Shown here piece by piece: positions 49,792 through 59,192 of a DNA stretch of 64,000 bases. Each line of letters begins with the position of its first letter. The stretch's first letter is position 1. The stretch spans positions 372,001-436,000 of the forward strand of contig CANMFO010000003.1 in the NCBI GenBank assembly GCA_947497245.1, written 5' to 3'. The stretch is from an uncultured Flavobacteriaceae bacterium. GTDB taxonomy: Bacteria > Bacteroidota > Bacteroidia > Flavobacteriales > Flavobacteriaceae. Under the pieces are notes generated by a model. That model ran no database searches. It was not told the origin of the DNA and worked only from the letters and a program-made list of their open reading frames with translations. A program made the position numbers and the translations under genes.

Positions 49792-50853
49792 ATGATTGAA
49801 ACAGATATATTGATAATCGGCGCGGGACCTACGGGTCTTTTCGCGGTTTTTGAAGCTGGCCTACTGCAGTTAAAATGCCACTTGATAGACGCCCTACCAC
49901 AGGCAGGTGGCCAATGTTCCGAAATCTATCCCAAAAAACCCATTTACGATATTCCTGGATTTCCGGAAATCCTGGCTGGCGAACTGGTGGACAACCTTAT
50001 GGAACAGATCAAACCCTTCCAACCCGGATTTACATTGGGCGAAAGGGCGGACACAATTGAAAAATTGGAGGATGGCTCTTTTGTGGTAACCACTGGAAAG
50101 GGTACAAAACACCATGCGCCCATCGTGGCCATAGCAGGCGGATTGGGAAGTTTTGAACCCAGAAAACCGTTGTTGGAAAACCTGGCGGAGTACGAGGACA
50201 AAGGGGTGGCCTACATCATCAAAGATCCAGAAATCTACCGTGATAAAAAAGTGATCATTTCGGGTGGCGGCGATTCGGCCCTGGACTGGAGCATTTTTCT
50301 GGCAGATGTCGCCTCCGAAGTTACCTTGGTACATCGCAGGAATGAATTCCGGGGCGCCTTGGATTCCGTGGAAAAGGTGCAGCAGCTAAAAAATCAGGGG
50401 AAGATCAATTTAATTACTCCCGCAGAAGTGGTGGCGCTCCACGGCGATGGACACTTAACATCGGTGACCATCCAAAAAGTAGGCGGCGAACCGGGGCATA
50501 TGGTCCTGGAAGTGGACAATTTTATTCCGTTGTTCGGCCTTTCCCCCAAACTCGGACCCCTTGCGGATTGGGGCTTGGAGATTGAAAAGAACGCCATAAA
50601 AGTGGATAATACCCTGGATTACCAGACAAATATTCCCGGTGTTTATGCCATTGGCGACGTAAACACCTATCCCGGAAAGTTGAAACTGATACTGTGCGGT
50701 TTCCATGAGGCCACCCTGATGTGCCAAAGTGCGTACCAGCGAATTTTTCCGGATAAAAAATACGTGATGAAATATACCACTGTGGGTGGGGTGACCGGTT
50801 TTGACGGGAGTAGAAAAGAGGCGCCGAAAGCTGTGGTCAAGACCATCGACTAA
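49792..50853 (+). CDS. Ferredoxin--NADP+ reductase, thioredoxin-reductase-like
   Basis: The 353-residue flavoprotein has the FAD dinucleotide site ILIIGAGPTGLFAVFEAGLL, the GGQCSEIYPKKPIYDIPGF run without a redox CxxC, the NADPH site KVIISGGGDSALDWSIFLAD and the second FAD motif VYAIGDVNTYPGKLKLI. The lack of CxxC places it among thioredoxin-reductase-like ferredoxin-NADP reductases (Bacillus YumC/FNR2 type). The ferredoxin gene follows 75 bases downstream on the same strand. Confidence 0.92.
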   Translation: MIETDILIIGAGPTGLFAVFEAGLLQLKCHLIDALPQAGGQCSEIYPKKPIYDIPGFPEILAGELVDNLMEQIKPFQPGFTLGERADTIEKLEDGSFVVTTGKGTKHHAPIVAIAGGLGSFEPRKPLLENLAEYEDKGVAYIIKDPEIYRDKKVIISGGGDSALDWSIFLADVASEVTLVHRRNEFRGALDSVEKVQQLKNQGKINLITPAEVVALHGDGHLTSVTIQKVGGEPGHMVLEVDNFIPLFGLSPKLGPLADWGLEIEKNAIKVDNTLDYQTNIPGVYAIGDVNTYPGKLKLILCGFHEATLMCQSAYQRIFPDKKYVMKYTTVGGVTGFDGSRKEAPKAVVKTID

Positions 50854-50928
50854 AGCAAAAAACCTATGGTCTTCCCGGATACGGCAGAAGGCTATGCGTC
50901 GAAAAACGTTTAAAATAGTTCTTAGCTA

Positions 50929-51258
50929 ATGTCAGATATAAAGATTAAAATTACCGACCGCGATGGTGTTACCCATGAAGTGGACGCCCCGACCGACATG
51001 AATATGAACTTGATGGAGGTGGTCCGCTCCTATGAGCTTGCCCCGGAAGGAACCGTTGGAATCTGCGGGGGCATGGCCATGTGCGCCTCTTGTCAATGCT
51101 ATATCAGATCGGATCACCCACTTCCGGAAAAATCGGATGATGAGGACGCCATGCTGGCCGAAGCCTTTCACGTGGAGGACAGTAGCCGTTTGGGGTGTCA
51201 GATCCACATGACGGACGAGCTGAACGGCCTGGAAGTGGAGTTGGCGCCGGAGTCCTAG
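50929..51258 (+). CDS. [2Fe-2S] ferredoxin, adrenodoxin-like
   Basis: The 109-residue protein has the cluster cysteines in GICGGMAMCASCQCYIRSD and the fourth in RLGCQIHM, the pattern of ISC-type [2Fe-2S] ferredoxins. The C-terminal tail ends LEVELAPES. It probably takes electrons from the reductase at 49792 for cluster assembly or biosynthesis. Confidence 0.95.
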   Translation: MSDIKIKITDRDGVTHEVDAPTDMNMNLMEVVRSYELAPEGTVGICGGMAMCASCQCYIRSDHPLPEKSDDEDAMLAEAFHVEDSSRLGCQIHMTDELNGLEVELAPES

Positions 51259-51315
51259 TGCTTAAAACCACGCATGGAACGGGTCCGGGACCTTTGGTTT
51301 GGTATGGGAGGGGCA

Positions 51316-53052
51316 CTATATCCTCGCTTGGTAGGTAAATAGGTTATAGTACCGTCCTTTGGCCGCGATCAACGTATCATGTCTTCCTTTTTCGGCAATA
51401 CGGCCATTTTCGATTACCAGAATCTGATCCGCTTTGCGGATGGTACTCAATCGGTGGGCAATGACAAAGGTTGTTCGTCCTTCGGTAAGGGTAGCCAGGC
51501 TCTTTTGGATAAGGGCCTCGCTCTCGGTATCGAGATTGGAGGTGGCTTCGTCCAGAATCAAGATTTTCGGATCGGCCAGTACGGCCCTGGCAATAGCGAT
51601 CCGTTGGCGCTGTCCGCCGGAGAGCTTTACCCCACGTTCACCGATAAGCGTATCCAAACCTTCCTCAAAACGATCGGTAAATTCGTCCACATAAGCCGCA
51701 CTTACTGCTTGCTCCAGTTCCTCCTCTGTGGCATCGGGTCGCGGAAAGAGGATGTTTTCCCGAATGCTTCCCTCAAATAAAAATTCATCTTGGAGGACCA
51801 CGCCCAAATGTTGACGGTAACTGTTGAGGTCTACCAGCGACAGATCGGTTCCATCTATCGTGATCCTACCGGATTGCGGGTTTAGGAATGTGGCCGCCAG
51901 TCCGGCTATGGTCGATTTTCCTGATCCCGAGCTGCCGACCAAAGCTACCACGGCGCCCGGTTTCACTCCAAAACTGATGTCGTGCAATACCTCTTTGTCC
52001 TCTTCGTAGGCGAATGAAACGTTCTCGAACACAATATCCCCATGGATATCCTTCAATAGGATGGTCCTATTTTCCTCGTCCGATTCGGGGACCATGTTCA
52101 TGAGTTCTTCCGTACGATCCAGTCCAGCCAGCGCCTCGGTCAGCTGGCTCCCGATATTGCTCATTTGTACGATTGGGGCGATCATTAGGCCCAAAAGGAA
52201 CGTAAAGGTCAAAAATTCACCAATGGACAAATCCCCCATCATGATCTTAAAGCCCCCAATGCCCATAATCCCTGTTGTGGCAATGCCCAATAGAAAAGTG
52301 GAAGAACTGGTCATAAAGGCGGTGGCGGTCAAACTCCTTTTTACGTTTTGAAAAAGTTTTTCCACGCCCGCTTCGAATATTCTGTTCTCCTGTTCTTCCG
52401 CATTGAAGCCCTTTATTACCCGAACACCCCCTAAGGTCTCGGTCAATCTTCCCGTGACTTCCGCATTGATCTTACCGCGATTGCGGAAGATCGGCCGAAT
52501 GACCTTGAACGCCTTTAGGGCGATGACGGCAAAAATGGCCAGTGGAATCAGGGTAAAGAGGGTCATGGTCCAACTAATATTGAGCAAAAGGATCAAGGAA
52601 ACGATTGCCGTTACCGTTCCGCCGACCAATTGTACCAAACCCGTACCAATAAGGTTGCGTACCCCTTCCACATCGGTCATGATACGGGAGACCAATTCGC
52701 CCGATTTGGAATTGTCGAAAAAGTGGATGGGGAGCGACAATACTTTTTTCTGTACCTGAGCCCTCAGTTCCGAAATTAGAAATTGGGCCTGCACACTCAA
52801 TATCTTGGTCAATAGGAAGGAAGTGATCGCTTGCACGGTAATGGCCGCAATTACGGCAGCCACCAAAACTTTGAGAAAATCAGTGTCCTTGTTGGGGATA
52901 ATGTCGTCCATCAAATATTTGAGGGACAACGGGGCGACGAAACTGGCCCCCTTGCTGATGACTATCAATAACAGGCCAATAAAAACGAGATTGCGCCGAG
53001 GCCAGATAATGGTTTTAAACGCGGTAAGGATACTGACTTTTTTTTCTGCCAT
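51316..53052 (-). CDS. ABC exporter, MsbA-like (membrane plus ATPase domain)
   Basis: From the ATG at 53052 the 578-residue half-transporter has six membrane segments (about 15-300) and a complete ATPase domain: Walker A GSSGSGKST, Q-loop VVLQDEFLFEG, signature LSGGQRQRIAIARAVL, Walker B ILILDEATSNLD, and H-loop VIAHRLSTIRKADQI. It is a lipid/drug exporter of the MsbA/BmrA type. It provides an internal control for the degenerate ABC protein at 6324. The substrate is unknown. Confidence 0.94.
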   Translation of the reverse strand: MAEKKVSILTAFKTIIWPRRNLVFIGLLLIVISKGASFVAPLSLKYLMDDIIPNKDTDFLKVLVAAVIAAITVQAITSFLLTKILSVQAQFLISELRAQVQKKVLSLPIHFFDNSKSGELVSRIMTDVEGVRNLIGTGLVQLVGGTVTAIVSLILLLNISWTMTLFTLIPLAIFAVIALKAFKVIRPIFRNRGKINAEVTGRLTETLGGVRVIKGFNAEEQENRIFEAGVEKLFQNVKRSLTATAFMTSSSTFLLGIATTGIMGIGGFKIMMGDLSIGEFLTFTFLLGLMIAPIVQMSNIGSQLTEALAGLDRTEELMNMVPESDEENRTILLKDIHGDIVFENVSFAYEEDKEVLHDISFGVKPGAVVALVGSSGSGKSTIAGLAATFLNPQSGRITIDGTDLSLVDLNSYRQHLGVVLQDEFLFEGSIRENILFPRPDATEEELEQAVSAAYVDEFTDRFEEGLDTLIGERGVKLSGGQRQRIAIARAVLADPKILILDEATSNLDTESEALIQKSLATLTEGRTTFVIAHRLSTIRKADQILVIENGRIAEKGRHDTLIAAKGRYYNLFTYQARI

Positions 53053-53199
53053 AGTTGGAACGCCCAAATTTTAGAAATTGCAAGTTAGTTTAAAAAAGCC
53101 GTGAATTTTGGGATGGGGACCGACGGGAAGGTTTTTTATACAAAAATTAGCATTTCAAGCCTTAGACCTTTATTTTCACATGATAAATGAAACCACACC

Positions 53200-53409
53200 A
53201 TGGAAACGAAAGATAGCAATGGGAACGTCTTGGAAGACGGTGATGCGGTGCATGTCACCAAAGACCTAAAGATCAAGGGTATGTCGAAAACCTTGAAAAG
53301 GGGTGTGGCCATCCGTAATATTAGGTTGACCGGAAATCCCCAGGAGGTGGAATGCCGCATTGGGAAGGCGCAGATCGTGCTGAAGACCCAATTTCTGAAG
53401 AGGGCCTAG
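53200..53409 (+). CDS. PhnA-domain small protein (YjdM C-terminal type)
   Basis: The 69-residue product matches the C-terminal PhnA/YjdM domain (DSNGNVLEDGDAVHVTKDLK, KGMSKTLKRGVAIRNIRL, then IGKAQIVLKTQFLKR). The N-terminal zinc-ribbon with its cysteines, usual in YjdM, is absent. The name phosphonate utilisation is historical; the function is not known. Isolated short transcription unit with its own upstream AT-rich region. Confidence 0.85.
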   Translation: METKDSNGNVLEDGDAVHVTKDLKIKGMSKTLKRGVAIRNIRLTGNPQEVECRIGKAQIVLKTQFLKRA

Positions 53410-53469
53410 TGCCAAGGTTTTCCGTTCATTGTCATCGATAACTTTTAGAACCCTAAATAGCCATATGCC

Positions 53470-54834
53470 ATGAATCACTTTGCCGTTATGTTTTGGCTGG
53501 GATCGTTGTTCCTCACTTCACTGGAACAGAAAGACCCGCCGTCAAACGAGGAAACCCGCCCCAATATCCTGTTTATCCTTACGGATGATCAGGGCTATCA
53601 CGACGTATCTTATTATGGTACCTCGGATATCAGAACACCGCATATTGATCAGTTGGCCTCATCAGGGATGCGGTTCGACAATTTTTATGCCAATTCCACC
53701 GTATGTTCGCCCACTCGGGCCGCCTTGCTCACGGGGAGGTACCAAGATCGTGTTGGGGTGCCCGGTGTAATTCGGACCCATCAGGAAAATAATTGGGGGT
53801 ACCTTGATCCAAAAGCAACCCTGGTCGGGAATGAATTAAAACGGACCGGATATGCCACCGCGCTGATAGGCAAATGGCATCTCGGGCTGGAATCACCCAA
53901 TACTCCGACCGAAAGGGGGTTTGATCACTTCCACGGATGGTTGGGCGATATGATGGACGACTATTGGGAGCACCGTCGGCACGACATCAACTATATGCGG
54001 TTGAACGAAAAGGAGATCGATCCCCAGGGCCATGCGACCGATCTTTTTACGGAGTGGTCGGTGGACTATATCAAAAAAAAGGGTCGGGATGAGCAACCGT
54101 TCTTTCTCTATTTGGCCTATAATGCACCCCATTTTCCGGTACAGCCACCTAAAGATTGGTTGGATAGGGTCGTGAAAAGGGAAAAGGGAATCGATTCGAC
54201 CCGAGCAAAATTGGTGGCATTTATCGAACATATGGATGATGGTATCGGAAAAGTGGTGAAGGCGCTGAAAGATAGCGGACAATACGACAATACCATCATA
54301 GTCTTTACCAGTGATAATGGAGGCCATATGCCCAGCAAGGCCAATAATGGGCCCTTGCGGGATGGGAAGCAGAGCATGTACGAAGGCGGGTTAAAAGTAC
54401 CCACTTGCGTGAGCTGGCCCAATAAAATAAAACCGGGAAGCAGCAATCAAAAGTTGCTCATGTCCATGGATTTCTATCCGACCTTGCTGGAGATTGCGGG
54501 GACCGCACCGAAGAATACATTGGACGGCCAAAGCTTTTACCCAGAACTACTGGGACAGAACAAACTGAACACCACGGAGCGCGAACTTTATTTTATCCGA
54601 AAAGAAGGCGGGACAAGGTACGGCGGACAGAACATATATGCGCTGCGCAAAGGAGATTGGAAGTTGTTGCAAAATAGCCCCTATGAACCCTATGAGCTTT
54701 ACAACCTGAAGAACGATCCCATGGAGAAGCAAGACCTCCTCTCCATAGAACCTGAGAAATACAGGGAATTGAACACTGTTTTAATGCAACATATCCAAAT
54801 GGGAGGTCGCACCCCTTGGCAAAGGCCGGAGTAA
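53470..54834 (+). CDS. Sulfatase (arylsulfatase type), exported
   Basis: The 454-residue enzyme starts with a hydrophobic export signal (MNHFAVMFWLGSLFLTSLEQ). The metal site ILFILTDDQGYHDVSYYG, and the formylglycine motif CSPTRAALLTGR (Cys79, to be oxidised to formylglycine by a maturation enzyme not in this window), then the catalytic KWHLG and FTSDNGGH runs mark the S1 sulfatase family. Sulfated marine polysaccharides or smaller esters are plausible substrates. The penicillin acylase-type gene follows after 30 bases. Confidence 0.93.
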   Translation: MNHFAVMFWLGSLFLTSLEQKDPPSNEETRPNILFILTDDQGYHDVSYYGTSDIRTPHIDQLASSGMRFDNFYANSTVCSPTRAALLTGRYQDRVGVPGVIRTHQENNWGYLDPKATLVGNELKRTGYATALIGKWHLGLESPNTPTERGFDHFHGWLGDMMDDYWEHRRHDINYMRLNEKEIDPQGHATDLFTEWSVDYIKKKGRDEQPFFLYLAYNAPHFPVQPPKDWLDRVVKREKGIDSTRAKLVAFIEHMDDGIGKVVKALKDSGQYDNTIIVFTSDNGGHMPSKANNGPLRDGKQSMYEGGLKVPTCVSWPNKIKPGSSNQKLLMSMDFYPTLLEIAGTAPKNTLDGQSFYPELLGQNKLNTTERELYFIRKEGGTRYGGQNIYALRKGDWKLLQNSPYEPYELYNLKNDPMEKQDLLSIEPEKYRELNTVLMQHIQMGGRTPWQRPE

Positions 54835-54864
54835 TGCCTCCCTTAGTCCATGATTTTTTTTCGA

Positions 54865-57042
54865 ATGAGATACTTGTTTCTTTTTTTAGTGTTGGGGATG
54901 GCGGGCTGCAGGACCGGACCCCAAGTGCCAACGGAACTGGAGCGTTGGCAGGCCCAGGCCGAAAACGTAATCCTGATCCGTGATGATTTTGGGGTACCGC
55001 ACATTTATGGAAAGACCGATGCGGATGCGGTATTTGGGCTGTTGTACGCCCAGTGCGAGGACGATTTCAATAGAGTGGAACAGAACTATATCTGGGCCAC
55101 GGGCCGCTTGGCCGAGGTAGAAGGGAAAGCGGCACTGTACAGTGACCTGCGGGCAAAATTGTTCATGACCGAGGAAGAGGCCAAGGCCAATTACGAAAAA
55201 AGTCCCGCATGGTTGCAACGGTTGTGTGATGCCTTTGCAGACGGCATCAACTATTACCTGCATACCCATCCCGAGGTAACCCCCAAACTCCTGACCCGTT
55301 TTGAACCCTGGATGCCCATGTACTTCAGCGAAGGCTCCATCGGAGGGGATATTGAGCGGATTTCCACTGAAAAGGTCCGGGCCTTTTATGAAAGTGGTAT
55401 CGAGATCCCGGAAACGAGGGAGCTCCAACTTAAAAAGGAAAAGGAAAGGGCCGAACCGCAGGGATCGAACGGAATTGCGATTTCTGGAAAGTTGACCCGA
55501 TCGGGCCATGCCATGTTGTTGATCAACCCGCATACATCCTTTTTCTTTAGGGGCGAGGTGCATGTGGTCAGCGAAGAGGGGTTGAACGCTTATGGTGCGG
55601 TGACCTGGGGGCAGTTTTTTGTATATCAGGGCTTCAACGAAAAAACGGGCTGGATGCATACTTCCACTTATACCGATGTCATGGACGAGTTCAAAGAGAC
55701 CTTGGTGAACATGGATGGGGAATTGTTCTACCAATATGGAGAGGAACTGCGACCGATTCGAAAATCCGAAGTGACTTTAAGATACAAGGACGGGCAAGGG
55801 GTAGGGGAAAGAACCTTCCCGATGTACCGCACACATCACGGCCCGATAACCCATATGGTAGATGGACAATGGACCGCCTCGGCCATGATGTGGGAACCGG
55901 TAAGGGCACTGGAGCAATCCTATATCCGTACCAAACAGACCGATTATGCCGGTTTTAGAAAAATGATGGATATCCGCACCAATTCCTCCAACAATACGGT
56001 GTATGCCGATGCCGGGGGAAACATCGCATATTTTCACGGCAATTTTGTGCCTAAAAGAGATGTAGCCCTTGATTATACCCGAGCCGTGGATGGCAGTGAC
56101 CCTAAAACGGATTGGAACGGACTGCATACCGTGGAGGAGAATATTTTGCTCCTGAACCCTGAAAATGGTTGGTTGCAAAACTGTAATTCGACTCCCTATA
56201 CCGCTGCCATGGAATTCAGCCCCAAAAAGGGGGATTACCCAAACTACATGTCTATCGATAGGGAAAATTTCCGCGGAATCCATGCGATTGGATTGCTAAA
56301 GGGTAGAGGGGACCATACCTTGGACGGTTTGATCGAACTGGCGCACGACCCCTACCTGCCCGCCTTTGAAAAATTGATCCCGGGATTGGTCGAGGCCTAT
56401 GACAGGATGGATAGGGGCGAGGCCCTAAATTCCCCGATCGAAGTGCTGCGCCATTGGGATTACAAAGCCTCCAAGGAATCCGTGGCCATGACCTTGGCCC
56501 ATTTTTATGGCACGCGGTATGCGATCAAGGGAGATAGGCCAAGTGGTTTGACCGACATGGAGCTCATGGATTATTTTGGCTCGGGCTCCCCAATGGAGGA
56601 ACGTATCGCTATTTTCGGGCAGGTGGTCAAGCGCTTGGAGGCCGATTTCGGCACTTGGGACCTCCCTTGGGGCGAAGTCAATCGTTATCAGCGGTTGAAC
56701 GGGGATATCCAACAGCCCTTTGATGATGCCGCGCCCAGCATTCCCATTGGTTTTGCCTCGGGGCGTTGGGGGGCATTGGCGGCCTATGGCGCACGGTATT
56801 CGAACCATACCAAAAAACTATACGGTACGCGCGGGAACAGTTTTGTGGCCGTGGTGGAGTTCGGGGAAAGGGTAAAAGCAAAGAGCATACTGGCCGGTGG
56901 GCAGAGTGGCGATCCGAATTCCCCCCATTTCGACGATCAGGCACAGCGTTACGCCGATATGCGGTTTAAAGAGGTGCCGTACTACAGAGAGGATGTGTTG
57001 AAACGGGCGAAGGAGACCTATCGGCCAGGGAAAAGGGAATGA
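54865..57042 (+). CDS. Penicillin acylase family lipoprotein (N-terminal nucleophile hydrolase)
   Basis: From the ATG at 54865 the 725-residue precursor has a signal ending in cysteine 15 (LVLGMAGC). The first half is an alpha-subunit region with DFGVPHIYGKTDADAVFGLL, and the beta subunit begins at Ser201 in EPQGSNGIAIS, the autocatalytic nucleophile site of this family. Typical later residues include PVRALEQSYIRTKQ and GRGDHTLDGLIELAHDPYLP. Such enzymes remove acyl groups from beta-lactams, acyl-homoserine lactones or N-acyl amino acids. It follows the sulfatase gene closely; both products are exported, so the pair may process extracellular acylated substrates. The substrate is not known. 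Confidence 0.92.
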   Translation: MRYLFLFLVLGMAGCRTGPQVPTELERWQAQAENVILIRDDFGVPHIYGKTDADAVFGLLYAQCEDDFNRVEQNYIWATGRLAEVEGKAALYSDLRAKLFMTEEEAKANYEKSPAWLQRLCDAFADGINYYLHTHPEVTPKLLTRFEPWMPMYFSEGSIGGDIERISTEKVRAFYESGIEIPETRELQLKKEKERAEPQGSNGIAISGKLTRSGHAMLLINPHTSFFFRGEVHVVSEEGLNAYGAVTWGQFFVYQGFNEKTGWMHTSTYTDVMDEFKETLVNMDGELFYQYGEELRPIRKSEVTLRYKDGQGVGERTFPMYRTHHGPITHMVDGQWTASAMMWEPVRALEQSYIRTKQTDYAGFRKMMDIRTNSSNNTVYADAGGNIAYFHGNFVPKRDVALDYTRAVDGSDPKTDWNGLHTVEENILLLNPENGWLQNCNSTPYTAAMEFSPKKGDYPNYMSIDRENFRGIHAIGLLKGRGDHTLDGLIELAHDPYLPAFEKLIPGLVEAYDRMDRGEALNSPIEVLRHWDYKASKESVAMTLAHFYGTRYAIKGDRPSGLTDMELMDYFGSGSPMEERIAIFGQVVKRLEADFGTWDLPWGEVNRYQRLNGDIQQPFDDAAPSIPIGFASGRWGALAAYGARYSNHTKKLYGTRGNSFVAVVEFGERVKAKSILAGGQSGDPNSPHFDDQAQRYADMRFKEVPYYREDVLKRAKETYRPGKRE

Positions 57043-57105
57043 TCGGTTTCCAAAAAACCTTGGTATTCCTTATGAACAGGTCAGATTCATGCTTGAACCC
57101 ACACC

Positions 57106-57759
57106 TTACTCCTTGGTAATGATCAAGGTCGCTTTTGAACCCGAAGACAATAACCATTTATTGGAATAGATCAATTGTCCTTGGTCATCGTATACGTCCA
57201 CTTGAGCGGTATTGGGGCTGGACGAACCCTCGTTAAGGGCCTCAAAGTCCAATCTATTGAACCCTTTTTCAAGATCAATATTGACTCCTTTGAAACTTCC
57301 GGTCAACAAGACGTTTGGATCCACGACCCTATCGTTGAGGTAGATCTTAACGCGATCACCATCGACATATTCATGATCTCGACACACCACTCCGATGAAT
57401 TTGCCGTTGCTCTTCACGTCGCCCAGATACATATTTCCAAAGTAATCCGAAGAGCCTTCCTTGTTCTTCTCCCTTGGTCCGACCTTTGGGTCAATTTTCA
57501 TTCCGGAGCCCGCTTGGACCAGTTCCCGGTCCGGATACATCTTTACCGGCTTTCTGCTAGGGGAAACGTCCAGATTGATCTCTGGTCGATCCCCGACCAC
57601 AGATGGGATTTTGAGCGGTGTGCCCTTGTTTTCCTGTCCTTTTGGGTCTACTTTGTTGACAGCCTCAATTTTAAGGGGTTTAGCCGTAGGTCCATCTGTC
57701 TGCGACCAGGATGTCATGGGCAGAACAAAAAGGACCATTGATAGGAGCAAAATCCGCAT
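57106..57759 (-). CDS. Secreted protein, hypothetical
   Basis: The 217-residue protein has a signal peptide (MRILLLSMVLFVLPMTSWSQ). The first mature part is Lys/Pro rich (TAKPLKIEAVNKVDPKGQEN; PEINLDVSPSRKPVKMYPDR), the second half beta rich (GVVCRDHEYVDGDRVKIYLN, KGVNIDLEKGFNRLDFEALN). No known domain is recognised with confidence. Convergent to the acylase gene, with 63 bases between. Confidence 0.72.
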   Translation of the reverse strand: MRILLLSMVLFVLPMTSWSQTDGPTAKPLKIEAVNKVDPKGQENKGTPLKIPSVVGDRPEINLDVSPSRKPVKMYPDRELVQAGSGMKIDPKVGPREKNKEGSSDYFGNMYLGDVKSNGKFIGVVCRDHEYVDGDRVKIYLNDRVVDPNVLLTGSFKGVNIDLEKGFNRLDFEALNEGSSSPNTAQVDVYDDQGQLIYSNKWLLSSGSKATLIITKE

Positions 57760-58069
57760 ACAGGAGTATTGTCGTTTTACAAGCGTAAAAATAACAAATA
57801 CCCTGCCATAGAAGTTCTAAACCCTTGTTAAATCCCCATTTTTTCGACGATCGTCCCAAATATTGGACGGTGTCCGGTAAAATTGGGATGTACAGGGCCT
57901 TTATCGGAGTTGTCCATCTTAGGGCCAAGGATATGTGAACATCACGTTTTGTCCAAACCAATTGATATTGGGTGTTCATAGGGGCATTTGGATTCTTGTA
58001 GCGGTTCACCACCTTTTTTAGGGTCGGAATCGAGATCGATCGGGGTGTGCCCACTATACACAATGAAAG
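57760..58069. other. Intergenic stretch without a supported gene
   Basis: These 310 bases between the secreted-protein start and the D-threonine aldolase stop hold a minus-strand open frame of 127 codons (57680-58063) that overlaps the secreted protein and has no recognisable similarity. No palindromic terminator with a T-run is evident. Nothing else is seen. Confidence 0.5.
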
Positions 58070-59182
58070 TTATATGCTTATTTTCTGTCCTCTTGCTATT
58101 ACTTCCCAAGAATCGGTAATTTCGCCCTTGATCACTGTTTGAAGGGCTTCATACTTCGCTACGGTGGGACAAATGTGCATGGGGATGGCATAGAATGTAT
58201 CCCCCACTTCAAAGGCTTCGGCCCTATTGGTCCTTACCACAAGATGTTCCTCGCTTTGCCCTATTTGCTCACCGTCTTCCAGTCCCAGCAGAAGTATTCT
58301 GGGAAAGTCCATTTCCGGTGCAATGGATTTGTGTCCCAGGTCGAAACAAAGAATATTGGGGGCGGGCTTGCTGACGATCCTGGTAAGTAAAACGGCGGCC
58401 ACCTCAAAACCCATGTCCGGAAAGAGCTCCGCGTACCGGGCGTCCCATAACAGGGTAGTCCCCGGACTGACCTCCACATCGGCCCTTGACACATGTACTG
58501 GAAAAGACGGACTGCCGCCTGCCACAATGCTCGCTACCGCAATTCCTTTGGATTCGATATGGCGCCTCAATTTCGTTACGGCTTCAAATGCCCTATCGCA
58601 GACCTTTTTTCGCTCTTCAAAATCCTGGTTGCGGATATGCCCGTCATAGGCATGAAGCCCCTTGGGATCAACATGGGAATCGGCGTTCATCAGCTGGTAC
58701 AGTTCCAGCGCCCCTTCATTGGGTTCGATACCGGTCCGGTCCATCCCGACGTTCAAGTCCATCCAAAGGGAAACCGTAACTTGGTTTTGCCGAGCCCTTC
58801 CGGCAATCTTGTCCAAGGTGATGGGATTGTCGACCAAGGTTGAAAAATGGGAGCCTGGATAGGACTCCATCAAGCTAAAAAATCGATCCACATGGAAACC
58901 TACCGGCTGCATGGCCAATAGAATATCCTGTGCTCCGCACTGTGCCAAAAGTTCGGCCTCGGCGATAGTGGCACATTTGAACTTCTGAATGCCATGGCGC
59001 ATTTGCATTCGTATGATCTCCGCTGTTTTATGGGTCTTGATATGGGGCCTTAAACTGGAGGTGCCCCCGGCAATGGCAATCATTTTTGCAATGTTGTCCT
59101 CGATCCGGTCCGGATACACCAAAAGTGATGGGGAACCGATGTGTTCTGCATTGGTCAATTGGTACCAGGGTCTTTCTTCCAT
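58070..59182 (-). CDS. D-threonine aldolase-type PLP enzyme (alanine-racemase fold)
   Basis: From the ATG at 59182 the 370-residue protein is of the D-threonine aldolase/DSD1 type. It has the PLP-lysine box RPHIKTHKTAEIIR (about 45-58), the glycine phosphate site VASIVAGGSPSFPVHV, and the metal-binding HICPT near the C-terminus. These enzymes split D-threonine or related D-beta-hydroxy amino acids into glycine and an aldehyde, or dehydrate D-serine. An in-frame upstream start at 59218 lies inside the RidA gene and is unlikely. The RidA gene ends 10 bases upstream. Confidence 0.9.
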   Translation of the reverse strand: MEERPWYQLTNAEHIGSPSLLVYPDRIEDNIAKMIAIAGGTSSLRPHIKTHKTAEIIRMQMRHGIQKFKCATIAEAELLAQCGAQDILLAMQPVGFHVDRFFSLMESYPGSHFSTLVDNPITLDKIAGRARQNQVTVSLWMDLNVGMDRTGIEPNEGALELYQLMNADSHVDPKGLHAYDGHIRNQDFEERKKVCDRAFEAVTKLRRHIESKGIAVASIVAGGSPSFPVHVSRADVEVSPGTTLLWDARYAELFPDMGFEVAAVLLTRIVSKPAPNILCFDLGHKSIAPEMDFPRILLLGLEDGEQIGQSEEHLVVRTNRAEAFEVGDTFYAIPMHICPTVAKYEALQTVIKGEITDSWEVIARGQKISI

Positions 59183-59192
59183 CGGCACCAAA

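Noticed and set aside
51259-51315. GGTCCGGGACC in the convergent ferredoxin/ABC gap as a terminator
   Set aside because: The inner hairpin has a one-base loop and the flanking AAACCA/TGGTTT pairing is too distant and short to support a call.
57680-58063. 127-codon minus-strand frame in the gap before the D-threonine aldolase gene
   Set aside because: It overlaps the secreted-protein start on the same strand, has no recognised domain, and lacks a clear start signal.
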